Of a stretch of 26,559 nt of DNA, positions 8,802 through 16,476 are shown one piece after another. The stretch is taken from contig CAYMYI010000053.1 in NCBI GenBank assembly GCA_964394585.1, forward strand, positions 1-26,559, written 5' to 3'. Source of the DNA: CAYUJH01 sp964394585 (lineage in GTDB: Bacteria > Bacteroidota > Bacteroidia > Cytophagales > Flammeovirgaceae). The translations under genes and the position numbers were made by a program. The notes beneath the pieces are model-generated. The model was not told where the DNA came from. It saw only the letters and a program-made list of their open reading frames with translations, and did no database searches. Position 1 is the first letter of the stretch. Every line of letters begins with the position of its first letter.

Positions 8802-9839
8802 ATGGAGCCTGTTACAATTCAAGACATTGCCGAACGGTTAGGTCTCTCCAAATCTACTGTTTCTCGTGCATTAAAAAACCATCCGGATATTAGCGAGAAA
8901 ACCAAGCATGCAGTACAAGAGCTTGCTAAGCAGCTAGATTATCGCCCGAATACGTTAGCCTTAAACTTACGGCAAAAACGCTCCAATACGATAGGCATCA
9001 TTGTCCCTGAATTGGTGCATTATTTTTTTTCTACTGTAATTAGTGGTGTAGAAGATATTGCACACAGTGCAGGCTACAATGTAATCATTACTCAGTCGAA
9101 CGAATCGCATGAGCGAGAAGTAATCAATGTGCAGGCATTATATGCAAGCCGTGTGGATGGTATTTTGGTTTCAGTAGCGAGTAATACGGCAGATGTATCA
9201 CATCTTAAGAGTTTATATCAGAAAAATGTACCCATCGTTTTTTATGATAGAGCTAGCGAGGAGTTGAATGTGAGTAAAGTATTAATTGACGATTTTCATG
9301 GAGGCTTTTTGGCAACGGAACATTTAATTCAACAAGGTTGCCGCCGAATAGCACATTTGCTCGGACCTCCTAACCTGTTAATTAGCCAACAGCGCGCGTC
9401 GGGTTACAAAGCAGCGCTTCAAAAGTACAATTTACCGGTTGAAGATTCACTGATCGTTCCTTGTGATGGAGCCACTATAGAAGATGGTATTGTTCCAACT
9501 TCAGAAGTATTGCTTCAATTAGACCAACGCCCCGATGGCATCTTTGCTAGCAACGATATTACCGCCATAGGAGCCATGAAAGCCGTTCAACGTGCTGGTT
9601 TTAAAATTCCTCAAGAAATTGCCATTATTGGCTTTAGCGATTGGCAGCTTGCAGCATTTACCGAACCGGCATTAAGCAGTATATCGCAATCGGGTTTTCA
9701 AATTGGGCAACGTGCTGCCGAATTGCTTCTGAAAGAAATACAGGCATCGGATAGTGAACGACGCCCAGCTCCTCGCACTGAAGTTTTAGCGCCCAAGCTG
9801 ATAGTACGTGCATCGTCTTTGAGAGAAAACAATCGCTGA
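8802..9839 (+). CDS. LacI family transcriptional regulator
   Basis: A 345-residue regulator. Residues 4-25 form the LacI helix-turn-helix (VTIQDIAERLGLSKSTVSRAL), the hinge helix lies near YRPNTLALNLRQ, and residues 60-340 are a periplasmic-binding-protein-like effector domain opening NTIGIIVPELVHYFFS with the late motif DGIFASNDITAIGAM. Members usually repress or activate carbohydrate genes in response to a sugar. I start at ATG 8802 rather than the TTG three codons upstream (8793), because the family begins within a few residues of the VTIQDIA strand. No sugar transport or degradation genes are nearby, so its targets are probably elsewhere or include itself or the following gene. Confidence 0.93.
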   Translation: MEPVTIQDIAERLGLSKSTVSRALKNHPDISEKTKHAVQELAKQLDYRPNTLALNLRQKRSNTIGIIVPELVHYFFSTVISGVEDIAHSAGYNVIITQSNESHEREVINVQALYASRVDGILVSVASNTADVSHLKSLYQKNVPIVFYDRASEELNVSKVLIDDFHGGFLATEHLIQQGCRRIAHLLGPPNLLISQQRASGYKAALQKYNLPVEDSLIVPCDGATIEDGIVPTSEVLLQLDQRPDGIFASNDITAIGAMKAVQRAGFKIPQEIAIIGFSDWQLAAFTEPALSSISQSGFQIGQRAAELLLKEIQASDSERRPAPRTEVLAPKLIVRASSLRENNR

Positions 9840-9878
9840 GGGTAATCGGTTAAAAAAACGCCGTTTTTAAAATGATTT

Positions 9879-9894
9879 CGAATATTTAAATTCG
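9879..9894. promoter_or_regulatory. Short inverted repeat between the LacI-type gene and the receptor phosphatase
   Basis: CGAAT at 9879-9883 is mirrored by ATTCG at 9890-9894 around an AT-only centre. It lies 40 bases after the LacI-type stop and 79 bases before the next gene. The size and symmetry would suit an operator, but one 16-base imperfect palindrome in AT-rich DNA is weak evidence. Confidence 0.18.
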
Positions 9895-9972
9895 TACAAA
9901 ACACACTAATATAGTTTGTTACGAGGATAGTAGAGTTACATGCTCGTGCGGGGTAATCATTCAATAAAATTG

Positions 9973-12132
9973 ATGAAAAAGATAGCCTTTTTGCTGATAT
10001 GTTGGATATCGATAAATGCGAATGCCCAAAATGTGCTGAACATAGATTTATCAAAACATACTCAACATGCCTTACAGAATATAGCGGAGTATACAGTATT
10101 AGCCGACTCATCGCTTTCTTTAGAAGAAGTAATGGCATTACCCAATGCCGATTGGAAAGTCTTTGAAAATAATATACCCAGCTTTGGTTATCAGATCGAT
10201 AAAACGTATTGGGTACGTTTCAAAGTAAACCCCCAAGGCGAGTCTGCATATCCTTGGCTACTTTGGTATGATTTCCCCATTATCGATTTTCTAAATTATT
10301 ATGTGTTAAACGAAAAAGGCGAGCTCCAGGAAACATATTCTTCAGGGCGATTGATGCCGTTTGCATCGCGAGGGAATTTTACATCTACTACCTATGCATT
10401 GCCCTTACATTTTGAACGCGACCCCAACCGTACATATACAATATATGCCAAGTGTATTTCAAAAGGACCTATGATTCTGGCTCTTAAGTTAAGCCACCTT
10501 ACATCGTATCAAGAGGAAACCAACAACGAAAGCGTCTATTATGGCATTTACTTCGGATGCCTCATCGTCATGATTCTCTATAATTTATTTGTATTTGTAG
10601 GGCTACGTGATATCAACTATCTCTATTATGTACTCACTATTTTGTGTACACTAATGATTTTTGCTACGGTTTCAGGGTATACCTATAAATACATATTACC
10701 TAACCAGGTGTGGTTAAATGCTTATTTAACCCGCATTGGTATGGGGTTGATCGTGCTAACCACCAGTATTTTTGCTCGAAGCTTTCTACAAACAAAAAAA
10801 TATTCAATATGGTCAGATCGAGCGTTACTGTTAACCGCAGTGCTTTCGATTCCAGCTATTGTACTATCGGCAACCGACCTTAAGCCCTCTGCGACAAACA
10901 ACTTAGTCTCTATCCAAACCTTGTTGCTTCTCGTAACCGGCATTGTATGTTGGCGAAAAGGGAATCGTTATGCACGCTTTTATGTGTTGGCTTGGAGTGC
11001 GTATATCTTAGGAGGTATTCTGATTACGCTGCGAAACTCAGGCGTATTGCCACTAACTTTGTATACTACCCACAGTGCAGAAATCGGCTCTGCGCTGGAG
11101 GTAATCCTGATCTCCCTTGCTTTGAGCGATCGCTATCGGACTATTCGAAAAGAAAAACAGGCGTTAGTTGCTGAAAAAAGCAAGTTATTAGAGGCCTACA
11201 ACCAAGAACTTGAAGCAAAAGTACAAGAACGTACACTGAGTTTGGCGGAAGCTAACGAAGAGTTACAGCAAGTGAATGAAGAGTTAGGGACAACTTTAGA
11301 AACCGTAGAAATTCAAAAAAATGATTTAGAGGCTCAACAGAAGGCTCTTAACCAAGCCTATGAAAACATTCAAGCAAGTATTGCTTATGCCAAGCGAATC
11401 CAACAAGCCAAGCTGCCTCAAACAGATCAGATACAGCAAGTATTCCCAGATTCGTTTATCTTATTCAAGCCCCGTGATGTGGTGAGCGGCGACTTTTATT
11501 GGTTTGCACAACATAACGGACTGATTTTTATTGCCGTAGCCGATTGTACTGGTCACGGAGTACCGGGTGCTTTAATGAGCATGATTGGCAGCGAAATTCT
11601 TAACGATATTGTATTACGTCGAAATGTGGTAGACCCTGCCCGAATCCTCCGATTACTACACGAAAGCATACGCCATGCACTTCGGCAGCGCGAAACGAAA
11701 AACAGAGATGGTATGGATATCGCACTTTGCGTTTACCACCCTGAAGAAAAGAAACTGCTATTTTCAGGGGCTTACCGCCCGCTTGTTTATGTGAAAAACA
11801 AAGAAATCCATCGGATAAGAGGGAATAACGCTCCGATTGGCGGCAGGCAACGCGAAACACGGAGAGAGTTTACCCTACACACACTTCCTATTACAGGACC
11901 TACCTGTATTTACTTGTTTTCTGATGGCTACCAAGATCAGTTTGGCGGGGAAAAGGGACGCAAATTTATGGCAAAGCGATTCCGAGATGTGCTTCTCGAA
12001 GAAAGCAACTTGCCTATGGAACAACAAGGTCGGATTTTAGAAGAAAAATTGTACGCCTGGCAAAACTTTTATCCCGATAAACCTGAAAAACAAATAGATG
12101 ATATTTTGGTAGTGGGCTTCCGTATTGAATAG
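9973..12132 (+). CDS. 7TMR-DISM receptor with SpoIIE/PP2C-type phosphatase output
   Basis: A 719-residue membrane receptor. A signal peptide (MKKIAFLLICWISINANAQ) sets the start at 9973 rather than the ATG at 9940. Residues about 30-170 match a 7TMR-DISM extracellular domain (YWVRFKVNPQGESAYPWLLWYDFP...). Seven hydrophobic helices span about 185-390, opening YYGIYFGCLIVMILYNLFVF. A coiled coil lies at about 392-470, then a SpoIIE-type PP2C domain at about 471-719. Its metal and catalytic motifs are VVSGDFYWF, DCTGHGVPGALMS, RDGMDIAL, FSDGYQDQFGG and DDILVVGF. The enzyme should dephosphorylate a Ser/Thr phosphoprotein in response to an external ligand. No kinase or anti-sigma partner is adjacent; the SiaB/SiaC pair 8 kb downstream is a candidate. 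Confidence 0.9.
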   Translation: MKKIAFLLICWISINANAQNVLNIDLSKHTQHALQNIAEYTVLADSSLSLEEVMALPNADWKVFENNIPSFGYQIDKTYWVRFKVNPQGESAYPWLLWYDFPIIDFLNYYVLNEKGELQETYSSGRLMPFASRGNFTSTTYALPLHFERDPNRTYTIYAKCISKGPMILALKLSHLTSYQEETNNESVYYGIYFGCLIVMILYNLFVFVGLRDINYLYYVLTILCTLMIFATVSGYTYKYILPNQVWLNAYLTRIGMGLIVLTTSIFARSFLQTKKYSIWSDRALLLTAVLSIPAIVLSATDLKPSATNNLVSIQTLLLLVTGIVCWRKGNRYARFYVLAWSAYILGGILITLRNSGVLPLTLYTTHSAEIGSALEVILISLALSDRYRTIRKEKQALVAEKSKLLEAYNQELEAKVQERTLSLAEANEELQQVNEELGTTLETVEIQKNDLEAQQKALNQAYENIQASIAYAKRIQQAKLPQTDQIQQVFPDSFILFKPRDVVSGDFYWFAQHNGLIFIAVADCTGHGVPGALMSMIGSEILNDIVLRRNVVDPARILRLLHESIRHALRQRETKNRDGMDIALCVYHPEEKKLLFSGAYRPLVYVKNKEIHRIRGNNAPIGGRQRETRREFTLHTLPITGPTCIYLFSDGYQDQFGGEKGRKFMAKRFRDVLLEESNLPMEQQGRILEEKLYAWQNFYPDKPEKQIDDILVVGFRIE

Positions 12133-12135
12133 TCC

Positions 12136-12582
12136 TTATGCGTCGTCATCTTCTTCTGGAAATGGCAAAAAAACGAAGTTCACAAATTCTTTATCGATCA
12201 CAAACAGGCAACAATATTCGTCAGGGTTTCGGTACGCTTGTTCAAACTCTTCTATTTTGGTCTCTTCAATCAGTTGGCGTTGTACAAACTCTTCGGCAAA
12301 CGAGAAATAGTAATTCCATGCTAAGTCAGCTTCCTCTCTACCAATGAGAAGTTGCCCAATAGAAATTTCATGCTTAGCAATGGCAAAAATAGGATAGTTT
12401 GAAATACTCCGTACCCGTAATTGATACGAGGCTTCTTTCAGTGTATTTGCAATTTTTACGAAATCTTTGGTGATGGTGCCTAAATACTTACCATCGAGTT
12501 CAGGACTATTTTGCATAAGGGTGTTTACCAATGGATGAATATCAATAAAGCGCAAAGGTACTGAACCTGTTTCGCCAGGCAA
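12136..12582 (-). CDS. Conserved hypothetical protein (Bacteroidota type)
   Basis: About 139-148 residues, soluble, with no signal peptide. Features are IHPLVNTLMQNSPELDGKYLG near the start, a helix KIANTLKEASYQLRVRSISNYPIFAIAK, the segment LAWNYYFSFAEEFVQRQLI, and an acidic tail EEDDDA. It looks like a conserved Bacteroidota protein of unknown function, but I cannot name the family with certainty. It follows the phosphodiesterase gene by 7 bases on the same strand, so the two are very likely cotranscribed. The start is unclear: TTG at 12582 or TTG at 12555 (giving a start of LRFIDIHPLV); there is no in-frame ATG nearby. Its stop is 3 bases from the convergent receptor phosphatase stop. Confidence 0.72.
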   Translation of the reverse strand: MPGETGSVPLRFIDIHPLVNTLMQNSPELDGKYLGTITKDFVKIANTLKEASYQLRVRSISNYPIFAIAKHEISIGQLLIGREEADLAWNYYFSFAEEFVQRQLIEETKIEEFEQAYRNPDEYCCLFVIDKEFVNFVFLPFPEEDDDA

Positions 12583-12589
12583 GAGTACA

Positions 12590-13525
12590 TTAGTTCCCCT
12601 TTTTGAGCATTACTAACCGATCGGGGTAATTAGTGATGATTCCATCGACTCCCATCTCAATGAGTTTTTTCATATCCTCAACTTCGTTTACTGTGTAAGT
12701 ATTTACTTGCTTACCCCGTTTGTGAGCAGCTTCTACTTTTCCTTTAGTAAGAGAGCGGTAGTAGGGGTTTACAGCCGTATAGGGCTCATTGGTAAAATGG
12801 GCATAGCCCCATCGGTAGGTAAAATCGATATAGGCAGGGAACGGAGAAAAGTCGGTGAAAATCAGTTTTTGCAACTCAGGATTATAAGAAATTTGCTTGG
12901 CGGCTAGATATTCTCTCACTTCTTCTAAATAGCTAGAATTGAATGCTTGCACAATACACCAAGGGTTTTGGGAATTATCGTATACAGCCAGTAAATCAAT
13001 GGTTTTTTGAGCAAGTGTTGGGTAAACGGCGCCTTCTGAATTGTTTTTAATCTCCACCAGCAACTCTACATTGAGCTGTAGCGAGTCGCGATATAGTTGC
13101 ATAAGTTCTAATACATCCACAAGGCGCGGGATTGGCTCCCCGGCAAAGGCTTCATCAAACCAGCTCCCGGCATCAAGCAATGCCATATCCGCCCAAAGGG
13201 TTTCATCAAGGCGGCCACTCACGTTGGTCGTTCGGTCGAGTGTAGCATCGTGGAACACGATAACCTCCCCATCTTTAGTAAGATGAATATCAATTTCAAT
13301 GCGATCCGCTTGCATTTCGATGGCTTTTTTAATTGCCGATAGCGTATTTTCCGGCGCATGACCCGAAGCACCCCTATGCGCAATTACTGTTACCTCACTT
13401 TTTTGAATAGTTTCGGGCGAGGCTTCTGCAAAATAGGAGTAAAACAGAGAACTACGGAAAACATATACTCCCAAAGCAATGGCTAATAGCAAGAGAATCA
13501 GCATGGTTTTACGAATCATAATCAT
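12590..13525 (-). CDS. Glycerophosphodiester phosphodiesterase (GDPD), membrane-anchored
   Basis: A 311-residue protein. An N-terminal hydrophobic helix (residues 4-24, KTMLILLLLAIALGVYVF) is probably a membrane anchor or uncleaved signal. The GDPD domain spans about 45-308. It shows the HRGASGHAPENT motif (H50, R51, E59), the metal ligands E77 and D79 in RIEIDIHLTKDG, the second catalytic histidine in VFHDATLDRTT (H92), an inner EIKN strand, and the C-terminal VDGIITNYPD. It hydrolyses glycerophosphodiesters to glycerol-3-phosphate and an alcohol, probably at the outer face of the inner membrane or in the periplasm. It is the first gene of a two-gene unit with the hypothetical protein downstream. 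Confidence 0.93.
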   Translation of the reverse strand: MIMIRKTMLILLLLAIALGVYVFRSSLFYSYFAEASPETIQKSEVTVIAHRGASGHAPENTLSAIKKAIEMQADRIEIDIHLTKDGEVIVFHDATLDRTTNVSGRLDETLWADMALLDAGSWFDEAFAGEPIPRLVDVLELMQLYRDSLQLNVELLVEIKNNSEGAVYPTLAQKTIDLLAVYDNSQNPWCIVQAFNSSYLEEVREYLAAKQISYNPELQKLIFTDFSPFPAYIDFTYRWGYAHFTNEPYTAVNPYYRSLTKGKVEAAHKRGKQVNTYTVNEVEDMKKLIEMGVDGIITNYPDRLVMLKKGN

Positions 13526-13613
13526 ACAAATTTTAGTGTGATAGGGGTATAAAGTACTGTGCTATTTTCAATAACTTACAAGCATATCAAAGATATTACT
13601 TTTCTGCGCGGCT

Positions 13614-14015
13614 ATGGAGCATCATCCTTTATTTGTATATGGTACGTTGATGAGTGTATTTCAAAACCCAATGGCTAACTACGTAAGACGATACGCCATT
13701 CAAGTGGAAAAAGGATATATACATGGCAAATTGTACTTAGTAGAAGATGCTTTCCGCTATCCGATAGCAGTCTATTTGCCCAATAGCACCGAGAAAATAT
13801 GGGGAGAGTTAGCGTACCTATCACCAAGCACCCCCCTCAACGATTTTTCAATGAATTTAGATGCCTACGAGGGGAGTAGCTACACAAGAGAACATGTACA
13901 AGTTTGTGTAAAAGGACACTATCATACCGCTTTAGCATATGTAGGAAAAGCGTTGGAGTACCGTTACCCTATTATCTCTAATGGTGATTTTCATCAACAC
14001 ATCAGTTCTTTGTAG
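13614..14015 (+). CDS. Gamma-glutamylcyclotransferase (AIG2-like) family protein
   Basis: A 133-residue protein with the family's signature glycine-rich loop near the start (FVYGTLM, YGTL at 9-12) and the candidate catalytic glutamate E86 in LDAYEGSSYTRE. Members convert gamma-glutamyl amines or amino acids to 5-oxoproline, or act on related substrates. The exact substrate cannot be told from sequence. It is soluble with no signal peptide. The upstream DNA carries TACTTTTC at 13597-13604, close to a -7 box, though so near the ATG that the message would be almost leaderless. It is probably a single-gene unit, with 152 bases before cheR. Confidence 0.82.
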   Translation: MEHHPLFVYGTLMSVFQNPMANYVRRYAIQVEKGYIHGKLYLVEDAFRYPIAVYLPNSTEKIWGELAYLSPSTPLNDFSMNLDAYEGSSYTREHVQVCVKGHYHTALAYVGKALEYRYPIISNGDFHQHISSL

Positions 14016-14167
14016 CAACTTTTACCTGAATATGAAAAAAAAACGGTATTCGGTTAGTTTCATGGGTATAATCTGCTACATTTATTGAGTGGTTATCCTG
14101 TAGTTTTTAGCAAACACAGCATGAAAGCCATTTTCTTTTCATTATCCACCAATCATTCGTCAGTTTC

Positions 14168-14963
14168 ATGGAAGAAATTGAAATTACCGATTTACGCAAG
14201 CTAACGCAGCTTATCAAAGAAAAGTACGACTACGATTTCACGGATTATGCGATGTCGTCGTTCAAGCGTAGAGTGAAGCGGGTTATCGAACTATATAAGT
14301 TTAAGTCGGTAGAAGCACTGTTAGATAAACTGAAAAGCTCGCCTGCTTTTTTTAACGAATTCGTTTCGGAAATCACGGTGAATGTTACCGAAATGTTCCG
14401 TGATCCTACATTTTGGAAAGCGCTTCGCGATCAAATTATACCGAACATTCTACTAAACCATAATAAAATCAGCATTTGGCACGCGGGCTGTTCCTCAGGC
14501 GAGGAAGTTTTTTCGATGGCAATTCTGCTGAAAGAAATGGATATTTTAGAGCATGCGACGCTTGTAGCTACCGATATCGACGATGCCATCATTTCGAAAG
14601 CGCAGAAAGGAGCTATCAATATCAAAAATATGGAGCTTAACGAGAAAAACTACGAGCGTTTTGAAGGAAGCAGAAGCATTAAAGATTATTTTACTGAGCA
14701 GAATGGATTTGCTATTATCAACCCGGAGCTCACTCAACGTGTATCGTTTCGCAAGCACGACTTAGTACAAGGAGGGGTTTTCTCAAAATTTGATTTAGTG
14801 CTCTGCCGCAATGTGATGATTTATTTTAACCAAACCTTACAAAACGATGTACTATATAAGCTTCATGAAAGTTTATTTAAGTATGGCTACCTTGCTATAG
14901 GTTCTAAAGAGTCGTTGATTTGGTGCGATGTAGCCAATAAGTTCATCGTTGTAAATAACGAAG
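14168..14963 (+). CDS. cheR: CheR-type chemoreceptor glutamate methyltransferase (3' end lost in assembly gap)
   Basis: 265 residues are visible before a run of Ns. Residues 1-60 are the helical CheR N-terminal domain (LRKLTQLIKEKYDYDFTDYAMSSFKRR). The rest is the SAM methyltransferase domain with IWHAGCSSGEEVFSM, VATDIDDAIISKAQKG, DLVLCRNVMIYF and YLAIGSKESL. CheR enzymes methylate glutamates on receptor coiled coils. About 10-20 residues of the C-terminus should be missing, because CheR proteins end soon after this point. In the frame at 14974, immediately after the gap, the sequence reads K-D-stop (TGA 14980-14982), a natural CheR ending if the real gap is 2, 5, 8 or 11 bases. With the 10 Ns taken literally, cheR and cheB would read as one fused frame. 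Confidence 0.9.
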
Positions 14964-14973
14964 NNNNNNNNNN
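14964..14973. other. Assembly gap (10 Ns)
   Basis: Ten undetermined bases inside the cheR end region. The true gap length is unknown and decides whether cheR ends here or continues into cheB. Confidence 0.99.
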
Positions 14974-15049
14974 AAAGACTGACGCGGCAGTGTTGTCCTC
15001 GTTGTTTCATGGAAAATCCTTGCTTTTACAACCCGATATTCGCCCGTGT

Positions 15050-15646
15050 ATGACTGATTTTGCCCTCTCTAATAAATATAAAGCTATTGTGATAGGCGGT
15101 TCTGCTGGCAGTTTTCAGCCCATCACCCGCATGTTAGCGAGCATTCCAAAAAAGTTTCCTTTACCAATATTCTTATGTCTGCATCGTTTAAAGCATGTGC
15201 GTCATGGCTTTGTAGAAGCACTTTCAATTAAAAGTAACAAAACAGTGGTAGAGCCTGTAGATAAGGAGTCGATTAAACGAGGGTTTGTATATTTAGCGCC
15301 TGCAAACTATCACATGGGAATCGAATTAGGGAACTCAATATCACTTTCTACAGAAGAGCTTATCAATAATTCGCGTCCGGCGATTGACGTAACCTTTGAG
15401 ACGGCAGCATATGCATATCGCGATAAATTAATTGGGATTTTACTTTCAGGGGCTAACCGCGATGGCGCCTATGGCATGGGAAGAATCAAACAACTTGGGG
15501 GGACGACCATCATCCAAGACCCGACCGAAAGTATGATTAATACAATGCCGACTGCGGCAAAGAACTTTACAGAAATTGATTATTCACTCGTTACAGATGA
15601 TATCATTAAATTTATTCTAGAATTGGATAAACTCTATAAAGATTAA
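15050..15646 (+). CDS. cheB: CheB-type methylesterase, catalytic domain only
   Basis: A 198-residue protein from ATG 15050. It has the expected catalytic triad: S18 in VIGGSAGS, H45 in LCLHRLKHV, and D138 in SGANRDGAYGM. It also has FVYLAPANYHMGIE and the late QDPTESMINTMPTAA. CheB removes methyl groups from receptor glutamates. There is no receiver domain, so classical control by CheA phosphorylation is missing; such stand-alone catalytic domains occur in Bacteroidota beside CheR. The open frame extends upstream to the N gap, but residues before the ATG (VLSSLFHGKSLLLQPDIRPC) do not look like CheB, so the ATG is preferred. The stop overlaps the next ATG by one base (TAATG), which suggests translational coupling. 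Confidence 0.88.
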   Translation: MTDFALSNKYKAIVIGGSAGSFQPITRMLASIPKKFPLPIFLCLHRLKHVRHGFVEALSIKSNKTVVEPVDKESIKRGFVYLAPANYHMGIELGNSISLSTEELINNSRPAIDVTFETAAYAYRDKLIGILLSGANRDGAYGMGRIKQLGGTTIIQDPTESMINTMPTAAKNFTEIDYSLVTDDIIKFILELDKLYKD

Positions 15647-16458
15647 TGAAACTGAACCGCAACCTAAGTATAATTTTGGTTATTCTCTTCATTTTGGCAA
15701 CTAGCTATACCGCAGTAGAAGTGATTTCGCTGCCGTCGGATATCTTGCTTTCCGTAGATATTACTGAAAACGCCAAAGTGCAGCGAGCCGAAAAAGAGGC
15801 TATTCCAGTCTACATAAGCTTAGGAGTTGATTTATTACTTGTACTACTTATCATTTTTACCCTTTCTACAAGCGCTATTAGCAGCCGAGGAGAAAATATT
15901 GTGTATGTAGAAAGGGAAGTAACTCGAAAGGAAGCTGAAGGAACCGCCGAAGAAGATACTGCTACGATATTGCAACAAAACATTGAAAAAACGCGGAATG
16001 TAATAGGAGCTATTCCACGCGAAACCCCCCACGCATTTACGGAAAAAGCATTTGCAGAAATATGTAATCAGCTCGATGCCGCCATTGGTGCTATATATAA
16101 AGCAGACCATACTCAAACGCCAAAGCAACTACAGTTTATAGTGGGGTACGCGTTTTTTCTTCCAGAAAGTGAAACACTAACATACGAGTTCGGCGAAGGG
16201 TTAGTTGGTCAGGTAGCAAAGTCGCAAAAAACTACTATTTTCAGCAATATTCCGGAGGAGTATGTACAAGTAGCCTCTGGTTTAGGGAGTGCATCCCCTA
16301 AAAATTTGATAGCTTTACCTTTGTTACAAGATGGGAATTTAGTTGGGGTCATGGAGATAGCATCTTTTCGTGCATTTACACAAATCGATGTTGATTACCT
16401 AGAAGCAGTATCAGAGTTAATTCTTGAAGCACTCGTACAAACCACTATTAGCAAGTAA
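15646..16458 (+). CDS. Two-helix membrane protein with cytoplasmic GAF domain
   Basis: A 270-residue protein. Membrane helices lie at about 7-28 (LSIILVILFILATSYTAVEV) and 54-77 (VYISLGVDLLLVLLIIFTL), with a short loop of about 25 residues between. A charged linker leads to a GAF domain at about 115-265. Its core (EFGEGLVGQVAKSQKTTIF...NIPEEYVQVASGLG) is closely similar to the GAF domain of the next gene's product. It has no catalytic output, so it is probably a sensory or scaffold partner. It overlaps cheB by one base and precedes the sensor phosphatase by 18 bases, so the four genes from cheR onward should form one transcript. It could also be a CheR/CheB substrate, though I see no clear methylation motif in it. 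Confidence 0.85.
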   Translation: MKLNRNLSIILVILFILATSYTAVEVISLPSDILLSVDITENAKVQRAEKEAIPVYISLGVDLLLVLLIIFTLSTSAISSRGENIVYVEREVTRKEAEGTAEEDTATILQQNIEKTRNVIGAIPRETPHAFTEKAFAEICNQLDAAIGAIYKADHTQTPKQLQFIVGYAFFLPESETLTYEFGEGLVGQVAKSQKTTIFSNIPEEYVQVASGLGSASPKNLIALPLLQDGNLVGVMEIASFRAFTQIDVDYLEAVSELILEALVQTTISK

Positions 16459-16476
16459 GAAGTAGAAAGATTTAGC

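Noticed and set aside
9851..9870. Terminator after the LacI-type gene (A tract, CGCCG, T tract)
   Set aside because: The GC part of the palindrome would need an impossibly short loop; only A-T pairs remain, so a real terminator is doubtful.
9940..9972. Longer start for the 7TMR receptor phosphatase
   Set aside because: The signal peptide begins at ATG 9973 with MKK; the eleven upstream residues would bury it.
9698..10138. 146-residue minus-strand reading frame
   Set aside because: It overlaps the 3' end of the LacI-type gene and the start of the receptor phosphatase, both well-supported families, and its product looks like nothing known.
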